Part shown: positions 24,545 through 33,572 of the stretch, piece by piece
Numbering within the stretch: the stretch's first letter is position 1
Layout: each line of letters opens with the position of its first letter
From: Micromonospora humi
GTDB lineage: Bacteria; Actinomycetota; Actinomycetes; Mycobacteriales; Micromonosporaceae
Direction of reading: 5' to 3'
Length of the DNA: 64,000 nt
NCBI RefSeq assembly: GCF_900090105.1
Contig: NZ_FMDM01000004.1
Location: forward strand, 1-64,000
Made by a program: the position numbers and the translations under genes
The notes under the pieces: generated by a model
What the model was told of the DNA's origin: nothing
Database searches by the model: none
Seen by the model: the letters and a program-made list of their open reading frames with translations, nothing else

Positions 24545-27064
24545 TCAGCCGCCGACGCGCAGCGCCAGGATCGCGATGTCGTCGGCGACCGGGCCGAGCT
24601 GGTAGCCGGCCACCCCGTCGCGCACCAGCTCGACCAGCCGCCGCGGATCGCCGTCGGACGCGCCGCGCAGCAGCTCCACGAGTCGTTCCTCGCCGAAGAG
24701 GCCGCCCGGCCCGCGCGCCTCGATCACCCCGTCGGTGTAGAGCAGCACGGTGTCACCGGCCGCCAGGGCCACCGACCGGCGCCCGAGCCGCACCTCGGGG
24801 AAGGCCCCCAGCAGCACGCCGGGCAGGTTGATCACCTCGACCCGCCCGTCGGCCCGCCGGACCAGCGCCGGCGGGTGACCGCCCGAGGCCAACTCCAGGT
24901 CGGCGCCGCCGTCACGCAACCGGAGCCGCCCGCACACCACGCTGAGGAACCGGTCGACGTCGGGGTCGTCCCGCAGCCGGGTGTGCAGCTGGCGCAGGGC
25001 CGTCGCGGGTTCGGCCAGCGCCGCGGTGATCCGCAGCGTGTGCCGGGCCAGGCCGGTGACCGAGGCGGCGTCCACGCCCCGGCCGGCGACGTCGCCGACG
25101 ACCAGAACCCACTCCCGGCCGGCGGCGCCGTCGACCGGGAACACGTCGTAGAAGTCGCCGCCGACGCCGACCGAGTCCCCGGCCAGGTAGACGGCGGCCA
25201 GGTCGGCGCCGGGCATCCGCGGCAGCCGCGAGGGCAGCAGACTGCGTTGCAGGCGTACGGCGGTGGCGTGCTCCCGCTCGTAGAGCTGCGCCCGGGCGAG
25301 CGCCTGACCGGCCAGCCCGGCCAGGGTGACCAGGAAGGTGCGGTGCGCCGGCTCGAACTCCTGCGCGTCGGCGTACCCGAAGATGAGCACCCCGGCGGCG
25401 GTCCCCCGGCCGTGCAGCGGCACCATCGCCCACGACCGGTGCGGGCTGCGCCGCACCGCCTCGGCCACCTCGGGATAGTCGTCGACCAGGGGTCGGATGT
25501 CCGGGAAGAAGCGGGGTTCCCCGTCCCGGAAGGTCGCCGCGATCGGATGGACGGCGTCCCGCCCGACGGCCTTCCAGCGTGCCGGCGGCTCCTGGCCGGT
25601 GGGCGCGAACCGGATCTGCCGACCGCTCTCGTCCATCAGCGCGACGGCGGCGAGGGCCGCCTCGGCGGCCGGGCCGGCACCCTCCCGGACCGCGTCGACC
25701 ACCTCGGCCACGGAGGCCGCCTGGGAGAGCGCGGCGGTGAACTCCTGCACCCGGCGAGCCCGCAGCTCCTCCCGCCGACGGCGGGTCACGTCGGTGACCA
25801 GGACGGCCACCGCGCCGGCCCGGCCACCGCCGCCGGGCACGGCGAGGAAACTGCTGAGGTACGTCCGCCCGGCCCGCACGAACTCCACGTCGCGGACCTC
25901 GCCGCCGTCGGCGAGCTCCCGCATCAGCGGTTCGAGGACCGGCCCGAGTTCGGGGAAGAGGTCCGGCACCCGGCGGCCGAGGTGGTCCGCCACCGGGTGG
26001 CCGTTCCACTCCGCCAGGACGGCGTTGATCCGGAGGTAACGCAGGTCGGTGTCGAGCAGCGCGACGCCGACCGGCGCGTTCTCGACGAGCGTGTCGAGCG
26101 CGGTGAGCATGGTGGCCCGATCGGCGGTGACCTGCTCGACGCCGAGCGTCGCCTCCCCGGCCACCTCGTCGAAGACGGCCGCGACGCCGACCGGCCCGAC
26201 CGGCGTCGCCCCGTGCACCGGGTAGTAGCTGCCCCGCCACCGCCGACGGCCGGGTCGGCCCGGCGTGGCGCCGACGACGTCCAGGTTGACGATCGGTCGC
26301 CCGGTGTCGAGCACCTGCCGGAGCTGGTCGGCGAACGACTCGGGCAGGTCCGGCAGCACCTCGCGCAGATGCCGCCCCACGTGGTCGGCGGCGGGCCGCC
26401 CGTTGATCTCGGCCGCCCGCTGGTTGGCCGTGACGAAGCGCAGGTCCCGGTCCAGCACGCTGACCCCGACCGGCAGGTGGAGCAGGACGGTCTCCAGCAG
26501 GGCCTGGTCGATGGCGGCGGCCGTCGGCGTCCGCCCCAGGCCGGCAAGCGGCGAGGGACCGGGCGGCCCGGGCTCGTCGGCGACCGGCCGGCGCACGCCG
26601 TGCCGCAGCCCGGCCGCGCGTACCCGCCGGGCGACGGTCGCGGCGAGTGTCGTCGCCGCCGACGCGGTGCCGAGCGGCACCACCCCACGGAAGCCGAGGC
26701 TGATCGCGCCGATGATCGTCCCGTCGGCGCCGGGATGCCACAGCGGCGCGGCCACCAGACCCTCGACGTCGGCGGTCGGCAGGCTGGCGGTCGCCGGGAA
26801 GCGGATCAACCGCTCCCGGAACGAGTCCGCCTCGATCACCTCGCCGGTGCGGGCGGCCCGGGAGATCCCGACCGGGGCGGCGAGCGGAAAGCGGGCCCAC
26901 GTCTCGGCCAGCTCGGGCACCATGCCGACCTGGTCGACCAGGTCGAGCTGCGTGCCACCCGGGTCGAGCAGCACGAGGACCGCCACCTCCGCCCGGGTGC
27001 GCCGCAGGACGTCGGACGGGAGCAACTCACCGTCACCGACCGCGAGCCCGGCCCGATCCCTCAC
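24545..27064 (-). CDS. GAF-PAS-PAS-GAF SpoIIE-type PP2C phosphatase
   Basis: 839 residues from a GTG at 27064, chosen because GGGGGAG lies six bases upstream. Order: N-terminal GAF (about 20-150), two PAS domains (LETVLLHLPVGVSVLDRDLR and LVENAPVGVALLDTDLRYLR), a second GAF (ALSQAASVAEVVDAVREG), then the phosphatase with VGGDFYDVF, GDVAGRGVDAA, GGHPP and DDIAILALRV metal-binding motifs. Such proteins dephosphorylate anti-anti-sigma factors in partner-switching stress circuits. No anti-sigma partner is adjacent. No membrane segment, so it senses a cytoplasmic or diffusible cue. Confidence 0.88.
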   Translation of the reverse strand: MRDRAGLAVGDGELLPSDVLRRTRAEVAVLVLLDPGGTQLDLVDQVGMVPELAETWARFPLAAPVGISRAARTGEVIEADSFRERLIRFPATASLPTADVEGLVAAPLWHPGADGTIIGAISLGFRGVVPLGTASAATTLAATVARRVRAAGLRHGVRRPVADEPGPPGPSPLAGLGRTPTAAAIDQALLETVLLHLPVGVSVLDRDLRFVTANQRAAEINGRPAADHVGRHLREVLPDLPESFADQLRQVLDTGRPIVNLDVVGATPGRPGRRRWRGSYYPVHGATPVGPVGVAAVFDEVAGEATLGVEQVTADRATMLTALDTLVENAPVGVALLDTDLRYLRINAVLAEWNGHPVADHLGRRVPDLFPELGPVLEPLMRELADGGEVRDVEFVRAGRTYLSSFLAVPGGGGRAGAVAVLVTDVTRRRREELRARRVQEFTAALSQAASVAEVVDAVREGAGPAAEAALAAVALMDESGRQIRFAPTGQEPPARWKAVGRDAVHPIAATFRDGEPRFFPDIRPLVDDYPEVAEAVRRSPHRSWAMVPLHGRGTAAGVLIFGYADAQEFEPAHRTFLVTLAGLAGQALARAQLYEREHATAVRLQRSLLPSRLPRMPGADLAAVYLAGDSVGVGGDFYDVFPVDGAAGREWVLVVGDVAGRGVDAASVTGLARHTLRITAALAEPATALRQLHTRLRDDPDVDRFLSVVCGRLRLRDGGADLELASGGHPPALVRRADGRVEVINLPGVLLGAFPEVRLGRRSVALAAGDTVLLYTDGVIEARGPGGLFGEERLVELLRGASDGDPRRLVELVRDGVAGYQLGPVADDIAILALRVGG

Positions 27065-27195
27065 GCTGCACTCCCCCACCCGACCGAGGGCCGAACGGAC
27101 GGGCCCGGGCAGACGCTACCGCCGCCGGCACGTCCGGGCGACCCATCGAACACCGGGCCGCTCCGGGGCTGTCGGTCAGCTCACATCCGCCACCG

Positions 27196-28140
27196 TCAGC
27201 CGGCCCTCGCGGGCCCGTCCACGTGCTGGCGCGGGCTCAGTCCGTACCGTCGTTTGAAGGCGGCGCTCAGCGCGAACGAACTGCCGTAGCCGACCCGGCG
27301 GGCCACCGCGCCGACCGTGGCGCCGGGCTCGCGCAGCAGGTCCGCCGCGAGCGCCAGCCGCCACCCGGTGAGATACGACATGGGCGGCTCGCCGACCAGC
27401 CCGGTGAAGCGCCGGGCCAGCGCCGCCCGGGAGAGCCCGGCCTCGGCCGCCAGTGACGCCACCGTCCACGGCCGGGCGGGATCGTGGTGCAGCATCCGCA
27501 GCGCCCGGCCGACCACCGGGTCGGCGTGTGCCCGGTACCAGGCTGGCGCCGCCGCCCCCGGCCGGGCGAACCACTCCCGCAGCGCGGCGATGAGCAGCAG
27601 GTCCAGCAACCGGTCCAGCACGGCCTCCTGACCGAGGTCGTCCTTGACGATCTCGGCGGCGAGCAACGGGACCAGCGGGGAGTCCCAGGACGCGTGCGGC
27701 ACGACCGCGAGCGGCGGCAACGCGTCCAGCAGCCGCCGCCCGACCGCGCCCCGGATCGGGTACGTGCCGGTGAGCAGCACGGTCCGGCCGTCCGGGGCGT
27801 TGCCCCAGGTGCGTACGCCCCACCGCGTCATCTCGAACAGCTCGCGCCCGTCCGGCGTGGTGCAGCGTTGCCCCGGATGGATCACCACCTGCGGCGGCGT
27901 GGCCGGGTCGTCCGCGACGGTGTACGGGTCGGGGCCGCGCACGATCGCCACGTCGCCGGCGACGAGCGACACCGCGGTGCCGTGCCCGGGCACGAGCCAG
28001 GCGTCCCCGCGCACCACCGCGACCACTGTGAGCGGCGCCTCGTCCCGGATCAGCATCGACCACGGCGGGGTCAGCATCGAGCGGAGCAGGAAGGCGCCCC
28101 GGGCCCGGGGCCCGTCGAGCAGGCCGGCGACGGCGTCCAC
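27196..28140 (-). CDS. AraC-family regulator with cupin sensor domain
   Basis: 314 residues from a GTG. The N-terminal 180 residues look like the cupin sensor of the AraC Cupin_6 type (AWLVPGHGTAVSLVAGDVAIVRG, VIHPGQRC). Two helix-turn-helix motifs follow (TVASLAAEAGLSRAALARRF and VGAVARRVGYGSSFALSAAF), ending RYGLSPRQH. It is divergent from the DUF1772 gene at 28212, which is the probable regulated target, as commonly seen for this family. Confidence 0.9.
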   Translation of the reverse strand: MDAVAGLLDGPRARGAFLLRSMLTPPWSMLIRDEAPLTVVAVVRGDAWLVPGHGTAVSLVAGDVAIVRGPDPYTVADDPATPPQVVIHPGQRCTTPDGRELFEMTRWGVRTWGNAPDGRTVLLTGTYPIRGAVGRRLLDALPPLAVVPHASWDSPLVPLLAAEIVKDDLGQEAVLDRLLDLLLIAALREWFARPGAAAPAWYRAHADPVVGRALRMLHHDPARPWTVASLAAEAGLSRAALARRFTGLVGEPPMSYLTGWRLALAADLLREPGATVGAVARRVGYGSSFALSAAFKRRYGLSPRQHVDGPARAG

Positions 28141-28211
28141 GGAGACGATTACACACAGGATCGCGCGTCCTGACCATGGGCCGTCTCGCCGAACGACGGT
28201 TCGATGGGCAC

Positions 28212-28700
28212 ATGCGACTCGTGCAGCACCTGTCGTTGCTCGCGGCCACGGTCGGAGCCGGCCTGATGGCCGGGCTCTTCGCCGCCTTCGCCTACGCCGT
28301 CATGCCGGCGTTGCGGGGCGCCGACGACCGCACGTTCGTGGACGCGATGCAGCGGATCAACGTGACCATCGTCAACGGCCTGTTCCTGCTGATCTTCCTG
28401 GGTACGCCGGTGCTCGCCGCGCTGTCGGCGGCCCTCGCCTGGCGCGGGGCGGGCCGGCCGGCGCTGCCCTGGATCGTCGTCGGGCTCGCCCTCTACCTGG
28501 TGATGTTCGCCGTCACCGCCGCGGTGAACGTCCCGCTGAACGACGCGCTCGCCGCGGCCGGCGCGGCCGACCTCCACGCCGCTCGGCAACGGTTCGAGGC
28601 GACCTGGGTGACCTGGAACGTGGTCCGGGCGGTGGCGAGCACGGCGGGCTTCGGCGCGCTGTGCGCGGCGCTGGTGCTCACCGGCCGCTCGGCCGGATGA
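28212..28700 (+). CDS. DUF1772 (anthrone-oxygenase-like) membrane protein
   Basis: 162 residues with four membrane helices. AGLMAGLFAAFAYAVMPALRG and DAMQRINVTIVNGLFLLIFL match the DUF1772 family, which includes fungal anthrone oxygenases. VNVPLNDALA and ARQRFEATWVTWNVVR carry the conserved Asn/Trp residues. ATG 28212 gives the usual length; ATG 28176 is an alternative and neither has a clear ribosome site. Function in bacteria is not established; probably controlled by the divergent AraC protein. Confidence 0.78.
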   Translation: MRLVQHLSLLAATVGAGLMAGLFAAFAYAVMPALRGADDRTFVDAMQRINVTIVNGLFLLIFLGTPVLAALSAALAWRGAGRPALPWIVVGLALYLVMFAVTAAVNVPLNDALAAAGAADLHAARQRFEATWVTWNVVRAVASTAGFGALCAALVLTGRSAG

Positions 28701-28712
28701 CGCACCGCCGAT

Positions 28713-28755
28713 CCACCGCCGTCCGGGTCTAACAACGGGGCCCGGACGGCGGTGG
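28713..28755. terminator. Bidirectional terminator, 15-bp perfect stem
   Basis: 28713-28727 pairs without mismatch with 28741-28755 around a 13-base loop. It lies between the DUF1772 gene (+) and the secreted protein gene (-), after both stops. Confidence 0.8.
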
Positions 28756-28772
28756 CTGACGGGGCCGGCCGG

Positions 28773-29660
28773 CTACCACCCGCTCCAGGGTTGGGCCGAG
28801 CACTTCCAGGTCTTCCCGTTGTTGTGCGAGATGCAGACCACGAGAACCTTCCCGATGAAGGGAAGGCCGAAGGTGAAGATGTGGGCCTTCATCATCGCGG
28901 ACGGGGCACCGGACTTCTCGGCCACGTCGACCAACGCCCAGTCGGGATCCGGTGCTTCCACGGTCGCCACCCGCCGCAGCGACTCCACGTCCCCGCCGTC
29001 GAGGAGCGTCCTGATCTCGTCGGCTGAGGGCTCCCGGTCGCCGATCAGGGTGTCCACGGTGTCCGGTCCGGTGACGGCGACGCCGTTGGCCTTCTCGAAG
29101 GCGGCCTTCGTCCCGCCCACGGTGGTGTCACCGCTGAGGTCGAGGGTGAGGATCTGGTCGGCTCCCCGGCGCGACAGGAGGCATTCCCAGATGGACTTGC
29201 CGTTGGCGACGCACATGGTCAGGCACCAGTCCCGGCCACCGGGCACCGACGAGGCGAAGATCAACGACGTGGTCGGCGTCTCCCCGCCGCCGATGCCGTC
29301 GTACCTGCCGTCGGCGAGGTCGGCCATGGTCGTGCCGAGGATGTCCCGGCCGCCCGGCATCGCGCCCACGACCTCGACACCGTCGACCTTCTCACCGGCG
29401 ACGAGCGCCTCCATCTGGTCGGCGGTGAGGGTCCGGCCGCCGGCGTCGACGGCCAGCACCGTGTCCAGGTCGCCGACGGGCCGGCCGGTCAGGTCCTGGA
29501 ACTGTCGAAGCATCGTCCCCGGAGCACCGGGATGGTCGGTGATCGTCGTCCGGGCCTCGTCCCCGGCGGCGTGCGACGGGGTGTACGCGGCCGTCAGCCC
29601 GACGATCAGGGCCGCGGCGACGACGGTGGCGCGCCTGGTGATGGTCCGTAAGGCTGTCAT
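28773..29660 (-). CDS. Secreted protein of unknown family (paralogue of 29698-30420)
   Basis: 295 residues, signal peptide 1-31 (ending SHAA). I do not recognise a family. Two internal segments look alike: LTADQMEALVAGEKVDGVEV and PSADEIRTLLDGGDVESL, each followed by a loop and a segment of DxA/DVAE type. The same pattern occurs in the next gene. Five cysteines cluster in two groups (WCLTMCVANGKSIWEC and VCISHNNGKTWKC), suggesting disulfides, and the end is aromatic (SAQPWSGW). It lies 37 bases after the paralogue on the same strand, downstream of an AfsR-type regulator, and ends at a strong terminator. Confidence 0.75.
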   Translation of the reverse strand: MTALRTITRRATVVAAALIVGLTAAYTPSHAAGDEARTTITDHPGAPGTMLRQFQDLTGRPVGDLDTVLAVDAGGRTLTADQMEALVAGEKVDGVEVVGAMPGGRDILGTTMADLADGRYDGIGGGETPTTSLIFASSVPGGRDWCLTMCVANGKSIWECLLSRRGADQILTLDLSGDTTVGGTKAAFEKANGVAVTGPDTVDTLIGDREPSADEIRTLLDGGDVESLRRVATVEAPDPDWALVDVAEKSGAPSAMMKAHIFTFGLPFIGKVLVVCISHNNGKTWKCSAQPWSGW

Positions 29661-29697
29661 CCTGTCCTCACTTCGTTGTCTCGACGGGTCGAACGGG

Positions 29698-30420
29698 CTA
29701 CCAGCGACACTCGAACACGGTGCCCACGCCGCTGGTCGAGGGCCACCAGCGGCAGTGCCTGTCGATCCAATCGCCGACCTCGCCGATCGTGTCGACGATC
29801 CACGCGAACACCGCCTTGATCGCGCCCCAGAGGCTGAAGTAGACGACCGTCGTCTCGGGCGTGCCGCCGGCCTCGTCGACGACGTCCTTCACCGACATCG
29901 CGGCGTCCGGCTTCTCCACGGTGCCCAGCACCCGCACCCCGGTGTCGTCCTTGCCGGCCAGCAGCGCCGCGATCTGCTCCGGGGTTCGCTCCTTGCCGTC
30001 GTCGACCGCCACGATCGCGCGATCGATCGCCACTCGCCCGCTGCCGGAGACGGCCTGTTCGATGGTGGCGATCTCACCCAGCGTGAGGTCGTTGCCGAGT
30101 GCGGGGCCGGCGAACCGCCGCACCGAGACGGCACCGGACGGGCTGATCCAGATCTCGTCCGACGTGATCATGTCGTCCGCGTCGAACGGGGCCCAGGCGA
30201 ACGTCCACTGCCCGCCGAGGCAGCGGAGCTGGCCGTGCTCCCGGCCCTCGGGCTCGGTCCCGGTGCGGACGACCACGCCCCGGTCGTCGGTGTACTGGAC
30301 CACACAGTCGGTGTCCTTGTCCGGTGTCTCGTCGGTCCGGGCCGCGGCTGCGGAGGACATGGCCAGCAACGTCCCGCTGACCACCCCGAGCACCGCGAGG
30401 CGGCGCGCCAAGCGATTCAT
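29698..30420 (-). CDS. Secreted protein of unknown family (paralogue of 28773-29660)
   Basis: 240 residues from the ATG at 30420 (GGAG six bases upstream; an earlier ATG lies four codons ahead). Signal peptide 1-27. One copy of the motif shared with the neighbour is seen: RTPEQIAALLAGKDDTGVRV, then LGTVEKPDAAMSVKDVVDEA. Cysteines: DCVVQ, LRCLGG, RHCRWW and a terminal FECRW. A hydrophobic AIKAVFAWIVDTIGEVGDWI segment near the end is amphipathic rather than a clear membrane helix. Function unknown; the gene sits 84 bases after the AfsR-like regulator on the same strand, so common control is likely. Confidence 0.75.
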   Translation of the reverse strand: MNRLARRLAVLGVVSGTLLAMSSAAAARTDETPDKDTDCVVQYTDDRGVVVRTGTEPEGREHGQLRCLGGQWTFAWAPFDADDMITSDEIWISPSGAVSVRRFAGPALGNDLTLGEIATIEQAVSGSGRVAIDRAIVAVDDGKERTPEQIAALLAGKDDTGVRVLGTVEKPDAAMSVKDVVDEAGGTPETTVVYFSLWGAIKAVFAWIVDTIGEVGDWIDRHCRWWPSTSGVGTVFECRW

Positions 30421-30504
30421 CGCACACTCCATTCCTGGAAGGAATCTGGTGTCCGCAGGATGCCGGGCCGCGCGGAAACGGCCCGGAAAGGACGTGGAAA
30501 GCAG

Positions 30505-33285
30505 TCAGCGACGAGGAGCGGCGTCGAGCTGTCGCAGGTCGGCGCGGATCGAGTCGGCGTCGGCGTCGCCGAGTTCGTCGAGGATGCTCAGGGCGCGGTG
30601 CCACGCGGCACGGGCGGCGCCGAGGTCGGCGAGTGCCCGGTGGCTGCCGCCGAGCTTGACGTACGTGCTCGCTTCGGCGTAGCGGTCGTGAACCTGCGTG
30701 AAGAGTTCCAAGGCGTGCTCGTAGCAGGCGATCGCCCGCCGGTCGTCCCCGAGCTGGTGGTGGGCGTGGCCGAGGCTGTCCCAGGTGTCGGCCTCGCCCT
30801 GCACGTCGTCCACCTCCCGCAGGATCGGCAGCGCCTCGCCGCACGATTCGAGGGCCCGGTGGTAGTTGCCGAGCAGCGCCTCCTGCCAGCCGACCGCGTT
30901 GAGGGTGTAGCCCCGCCCGGCCCGGTTCCCCGCCGCCCGGAACAGGGTGAGCGCCCGCCGGGAATGGTCGAGCGCCTGCTGGTACCGCCCCTGTCGCTCG
31001 GCCAGCTGACCGAGGTTCAGGCAGGTGTGTGCCCGCCCGGCGTCGTCACCGACGTCGGTGAACAGGTCGAGTGCGCGCCCCAGGTGGTCCTCGGCCTCCT
31101 CGTACCTGCGGAGCCGGGAGCAGGCGAGACCGAGGCTGCGATGCGCGTGGCCCTGCCCGGCCCGATCCCCGATCCGGGACGCGGCGGCGAGGGCGATCTG
31201 CTGCGTGCCGAGCCAGTCCTGCCAGTGCCCCTGCCGGTGCAGGAAGCCGGCCATGGTCCAGGCGAGCCGCCAGGCGTGTCCCTCGAACCCGGATCGCGCC
31301 GCGAGCGGCACCGCGGCGAGCAGGACGGGAAGTTCGGCGGTGAGCCACGCGGTGGCGGCCGCCTTGCTCGTGGGGTGTTCCGGCGTCACGCCCGCCCGCG
31401 GTGGCGTGAGGCTGATCTCGCTGAAGTGCGGATGCAGCGCCAGGTCGGCGGCGTGCGCGGCGTGCAGGTAGTGGTCGAGCAGCCGGTGGACGGCATCCCG
31501 GCGGTCGGCCGCCGGTTCGGCCACGTCGGCGAGACCCGCGGCGTACGCGCGCAGCAGGTCGTGGAACGCGAAGCGCCCGTACGTGTGCTCGGTGAAGAGG
31601 TTCGCCCGGGTCAACTCGGCGAGCAGGGGACCGCTCGCCTGCCGGGTGACGCCGGCCAGGCTGGCCACGGCCGGGGCAGAGACGTCCGGGCCCGGGTGCA
31701 GGCTCAGCAGCCGGAACAGCCGCACCGCGGGCGGGCTGAGCGTCCGGCACGACCAGGAGAAGACCGCCCGGACGTCGGTGACCTCGTCGCCACCGTGGAA
31801 GGCGTCCAGGTTGCCCAGCTCGCCGGCGATCGCGGCCAACGAGAAGTGCCGGTTGGTGACGGCTCGGGACGCGACGACGGCCAGGGCGAGGGGCAGCCGC
31901 GCGCAGCGGACGGCGATCTCGTCGGCCGCGGCGGGTTCGGCTCCGACGTGGTCGGCCCCGAGCCGGCGGACCAGCATGTCGCGGGCTTCGCCAGGGCTCA
32001 GGAGATCGACGTTCAGCGGTTCGGCGCTCTCGGTGACGACCAGCGGGACGAGCCGGTCGCGGCTGGTGACGACCGCGAGGCAGCCGGGTGAGCCGGGCAG
32101 CAGCGGCCGGACCTGTTCCGCGTCGCGCGCGTTGTCCAGCACCACCAGCAGGCGCTTGCCCGCCACCGAGGTGCGGTACAGACTCATCATCAGATCCGGT
32201 TCGGTGGGCATCCGTGCCGGCGGAACGCCGAGTGCCTCCAGGAAACCGTGCAGCACTCTCGCCGGTTCGGTCGGTGCGGCCGCCGGGTCGAAGCCGCGAA
32301 GGTTGGCGTAGAGCTGCCCGTCGGGGAAGCGCCGGGCCGCACGGTGCGCCCAGTGCACGGCGAGCGCGGTCTTGCCGACGCCGGCGGTGCCCGACACCAC
32401 CACGGCGCCACCTCGCCCGGCGAGCGCGTCGAGGGCGGCGATCTCCGCGTCGCGCCCGGTGAACGTCGGTAGCGGTGGCGGTAGCTGCGCCGCCACCGCC
32501 ACCGGTGGCGCCGCCGGTGCCACCACCGGATCGGGTGCCGCGATCGCCGGGTCCTGACGCAGGACGGCGCATTCCAGATCCCGAAGCCGAGGACTCGGGT
32601 CGATGCCGAGGTTCTCCCGGAGCGTGTCGCGCAGCCGACGGTACGTGGCGACCGCCTCCCCCTGCCGGCCGTCGCGGTAGAGGGCGAGCATGAGCTGCGC
32701 ATGCAGGTTCTCGTCGAAGGGGTGCTGCCGGACCAGCCGTTCGAGCCCGGGGACGAGCCGGGCGTGCTCGCCGACGGAGAGCCGGGCCTCGACGAGTGCT
32801 CGTTCGGCTTCCAGCCGCAGGCGGGCCAGGTATTCCGCCTGCTCCTCGAGCCAGCCGGACCCGGCCACGTCGGCCAGTGGCGGTCCGCGCCACAGTTTCA
32901 CCGCAGCCGTCAGGTGGGCCACCCGCTCGGTCCGGTCCGCCGACCGCCGGGCCCGGTCGAGCAGGAGCTCGGCGACCTGGACGTCGGTCGACTCCGGCCC
33001 GGTGTCGAGCAGGTAGCCCGGTCGACGCGCCACGACCGATCCGGGTTCGCCGAGCACCGCGCGCAGGTAGGAGATGTGGCGCTGCAGTGTGTTCGCGGCG
33101 GTGGCCGGTGGATGCCCACCCCAGGCCACCTCGATGAGCCGGTCGACGCTCACCACCCGGCCCACCCGCAACGCGAGTGTCGCCAGCACCGCCTTGCGGC
33201 GCACGCCGTTCACCGCCTGCGGGCGGTCGGCGACGATCACCTCCACCGGGCCGAGCAGCCTGACGCGTACGCGCGTGCCATCCAT
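30505..33285 (-). CDS. AfsR/SARP-type regulator: DNA-binding, BTAD, NB-ARC, TPR
   Basis: 926 residues from the ATG at 33285 (GTG 33294 possible). Order: OmpR-like winged helix (1-95, RLLGPVEVI, RRKAVLATLALR), bacterial transcriptional activation domain (100-250), NB-ARC ATPase with P-loop GTAGVGKT (about 299-306) and kinase-2-like LLVVLDNARDAEQVRPLLP, then tetratricopeptide repeats to the end. This is the AfsR layout known from Streptomyces secondary-metabolism control. No biosynthetic cluster is in the window. The two secreted proteins just downstream are the obvious local targets (inference). Confidence 0.9.
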   Translation of the reverse strand: MDGTRVRVRLLGPVEVIVADRPQAVNGVRRKAVLATLALRVGRVVSVDRLIEVAWGGHPPATAANTLQRHISYLRAVLGEPGSVVARRPGYLLDTGPESTDVQVAELLLDRARRSADRTERVAHLTAAVKLWRGPPLADVAGSGWLEEQAEYLARLRLEAERALVEARLSVGEHARLVPGLERLVRQHPFDENLHAQLMLALYRDGRQGEAVATYRRLRDTLRENLGIDPSPRLRDLECAVLRQDPAIAAPDPVVAPAAPPVAVAAQLPPPLPTFTGRDAEIAALDALAGRGGAVVVSGTAGVGKTALAVHWAHRAARRFPDGQLYANLRGFDPAAAPTEPARVLHGFLEALGVPPARMPTEPDLMMSLYRTSVAGKRLLVVLDNARDAEQVRPLLPGSPGCLAVVTSRDRLVPLVVTESAEPLNVDLLSPGEARDMLVRRLGADHVGAEPAAADEIAVRCARLPLALAVVASRAVTNRHFSLAAIAGELGNLDAFHGGDEVTDVRAVFSWSCRTLSPPAVRLFRLLSLHPGPDVSAPAVASLAGVTRQASGPLLAELTRANLFTEHTYGRFAFHDLLRAYAAGLADVAEPAADRRDAVHRLLDHYLHAAHAADLALHPHFSEISLTPPRAGVTPEHPTSKAAATAWLTAELPVLLAAVPLAARSGFEGHAWRLAWTMAGFLHRQGHWQDWLGTQQIALAAASRIGDRAGQGHAHRSLGLACSRLRRYEEAEDHLGRALDLFTDVGDDAGRAHTCLNLGQLAERQGRYQQALDHSRRALTLFRAAGNRAGRGYTLNAVGWQEALLGNYHRALESCGEALPILREVDDVQGEADTWDSLGHAHHQLGDDRRAIACYEHALELFTQVHDRYAEASTYVKLGGSHRALADLGAARAAWHRALSILDELGDADADSIRADLRQLDAAPRR

Positions 33286-33390
33286 CGAACCCACCGAATC
33301 ACGCTAATTCCCGGACCCGGCAGCCTCGATCCGTTCGTCGCGCAACGGACACGCAGCCGGCCCGTGGGACACCGGACCGGAGATTCAAAT

Positions 33391-33427
33391 CAGCGGCCTG
33401 GTCCATGATCACTCGACCAGGCCGCTG
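33391..33427 (-). terminator. Hairpin downstream of the tRNA fragment
   Basis: CAGCGGCCTGGT (33391-33402) pairs perfectly with ACCAGGCCGCTG (33416-33427). On the minus strand it is followed by ATTTGAATCT. It lies just 16 bases past the tRNA-like 3' end, where a tRNA gene's own terminator would be. Confidence 0.65.
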
Positions 33428-33443
33428 ACCTGTTGTCCAAGGG

Positions 33444-33485
33444 TGGAGACGAGGGGGCTCGAACCCCTGACCTGCACTGCAAAGG
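33444..33485 (-). pseudogene. tRNA 3'-half fragment (candidate att remnant)
   Basis: Read on the minus strand, this is an anticodon-loop-like CTTTGCA, then GTGCAGGTC, a perfect T-arm (AGGGG TTCGAGC CCCCT) and CGTCTCCA. No 5' half, D-arm or acceptor 5' strand precedes it. The last 29 bases match the intact tRNA-Ala at 35559-35631 at 27 of 29 positions. The anticodon loop looks like TGC, so the source may be a tRNA-Ala(TGC). Fragments that start at the anticodon loop and run to the 3' end are typical of tyrosine-integrase att sites; no integrase is seen. Confidence 0.65.
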
Positions 33486-33572
33486 TGAGCCTCGTCACGG
33501 CCAGCGCGGGACCGTACCGAACCTGCCGCCCCTGCCCGTGGCCGGGGCGGCAGTCGGGTCCCGCCAGCCCAC

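Noticed and set aside
33444..33485. A functional tRNA gene
   Set aside because: Only the anticodon loop to 3' end is present; there is no D-arm or 5' acceptor strand and the variable region is two bases short.
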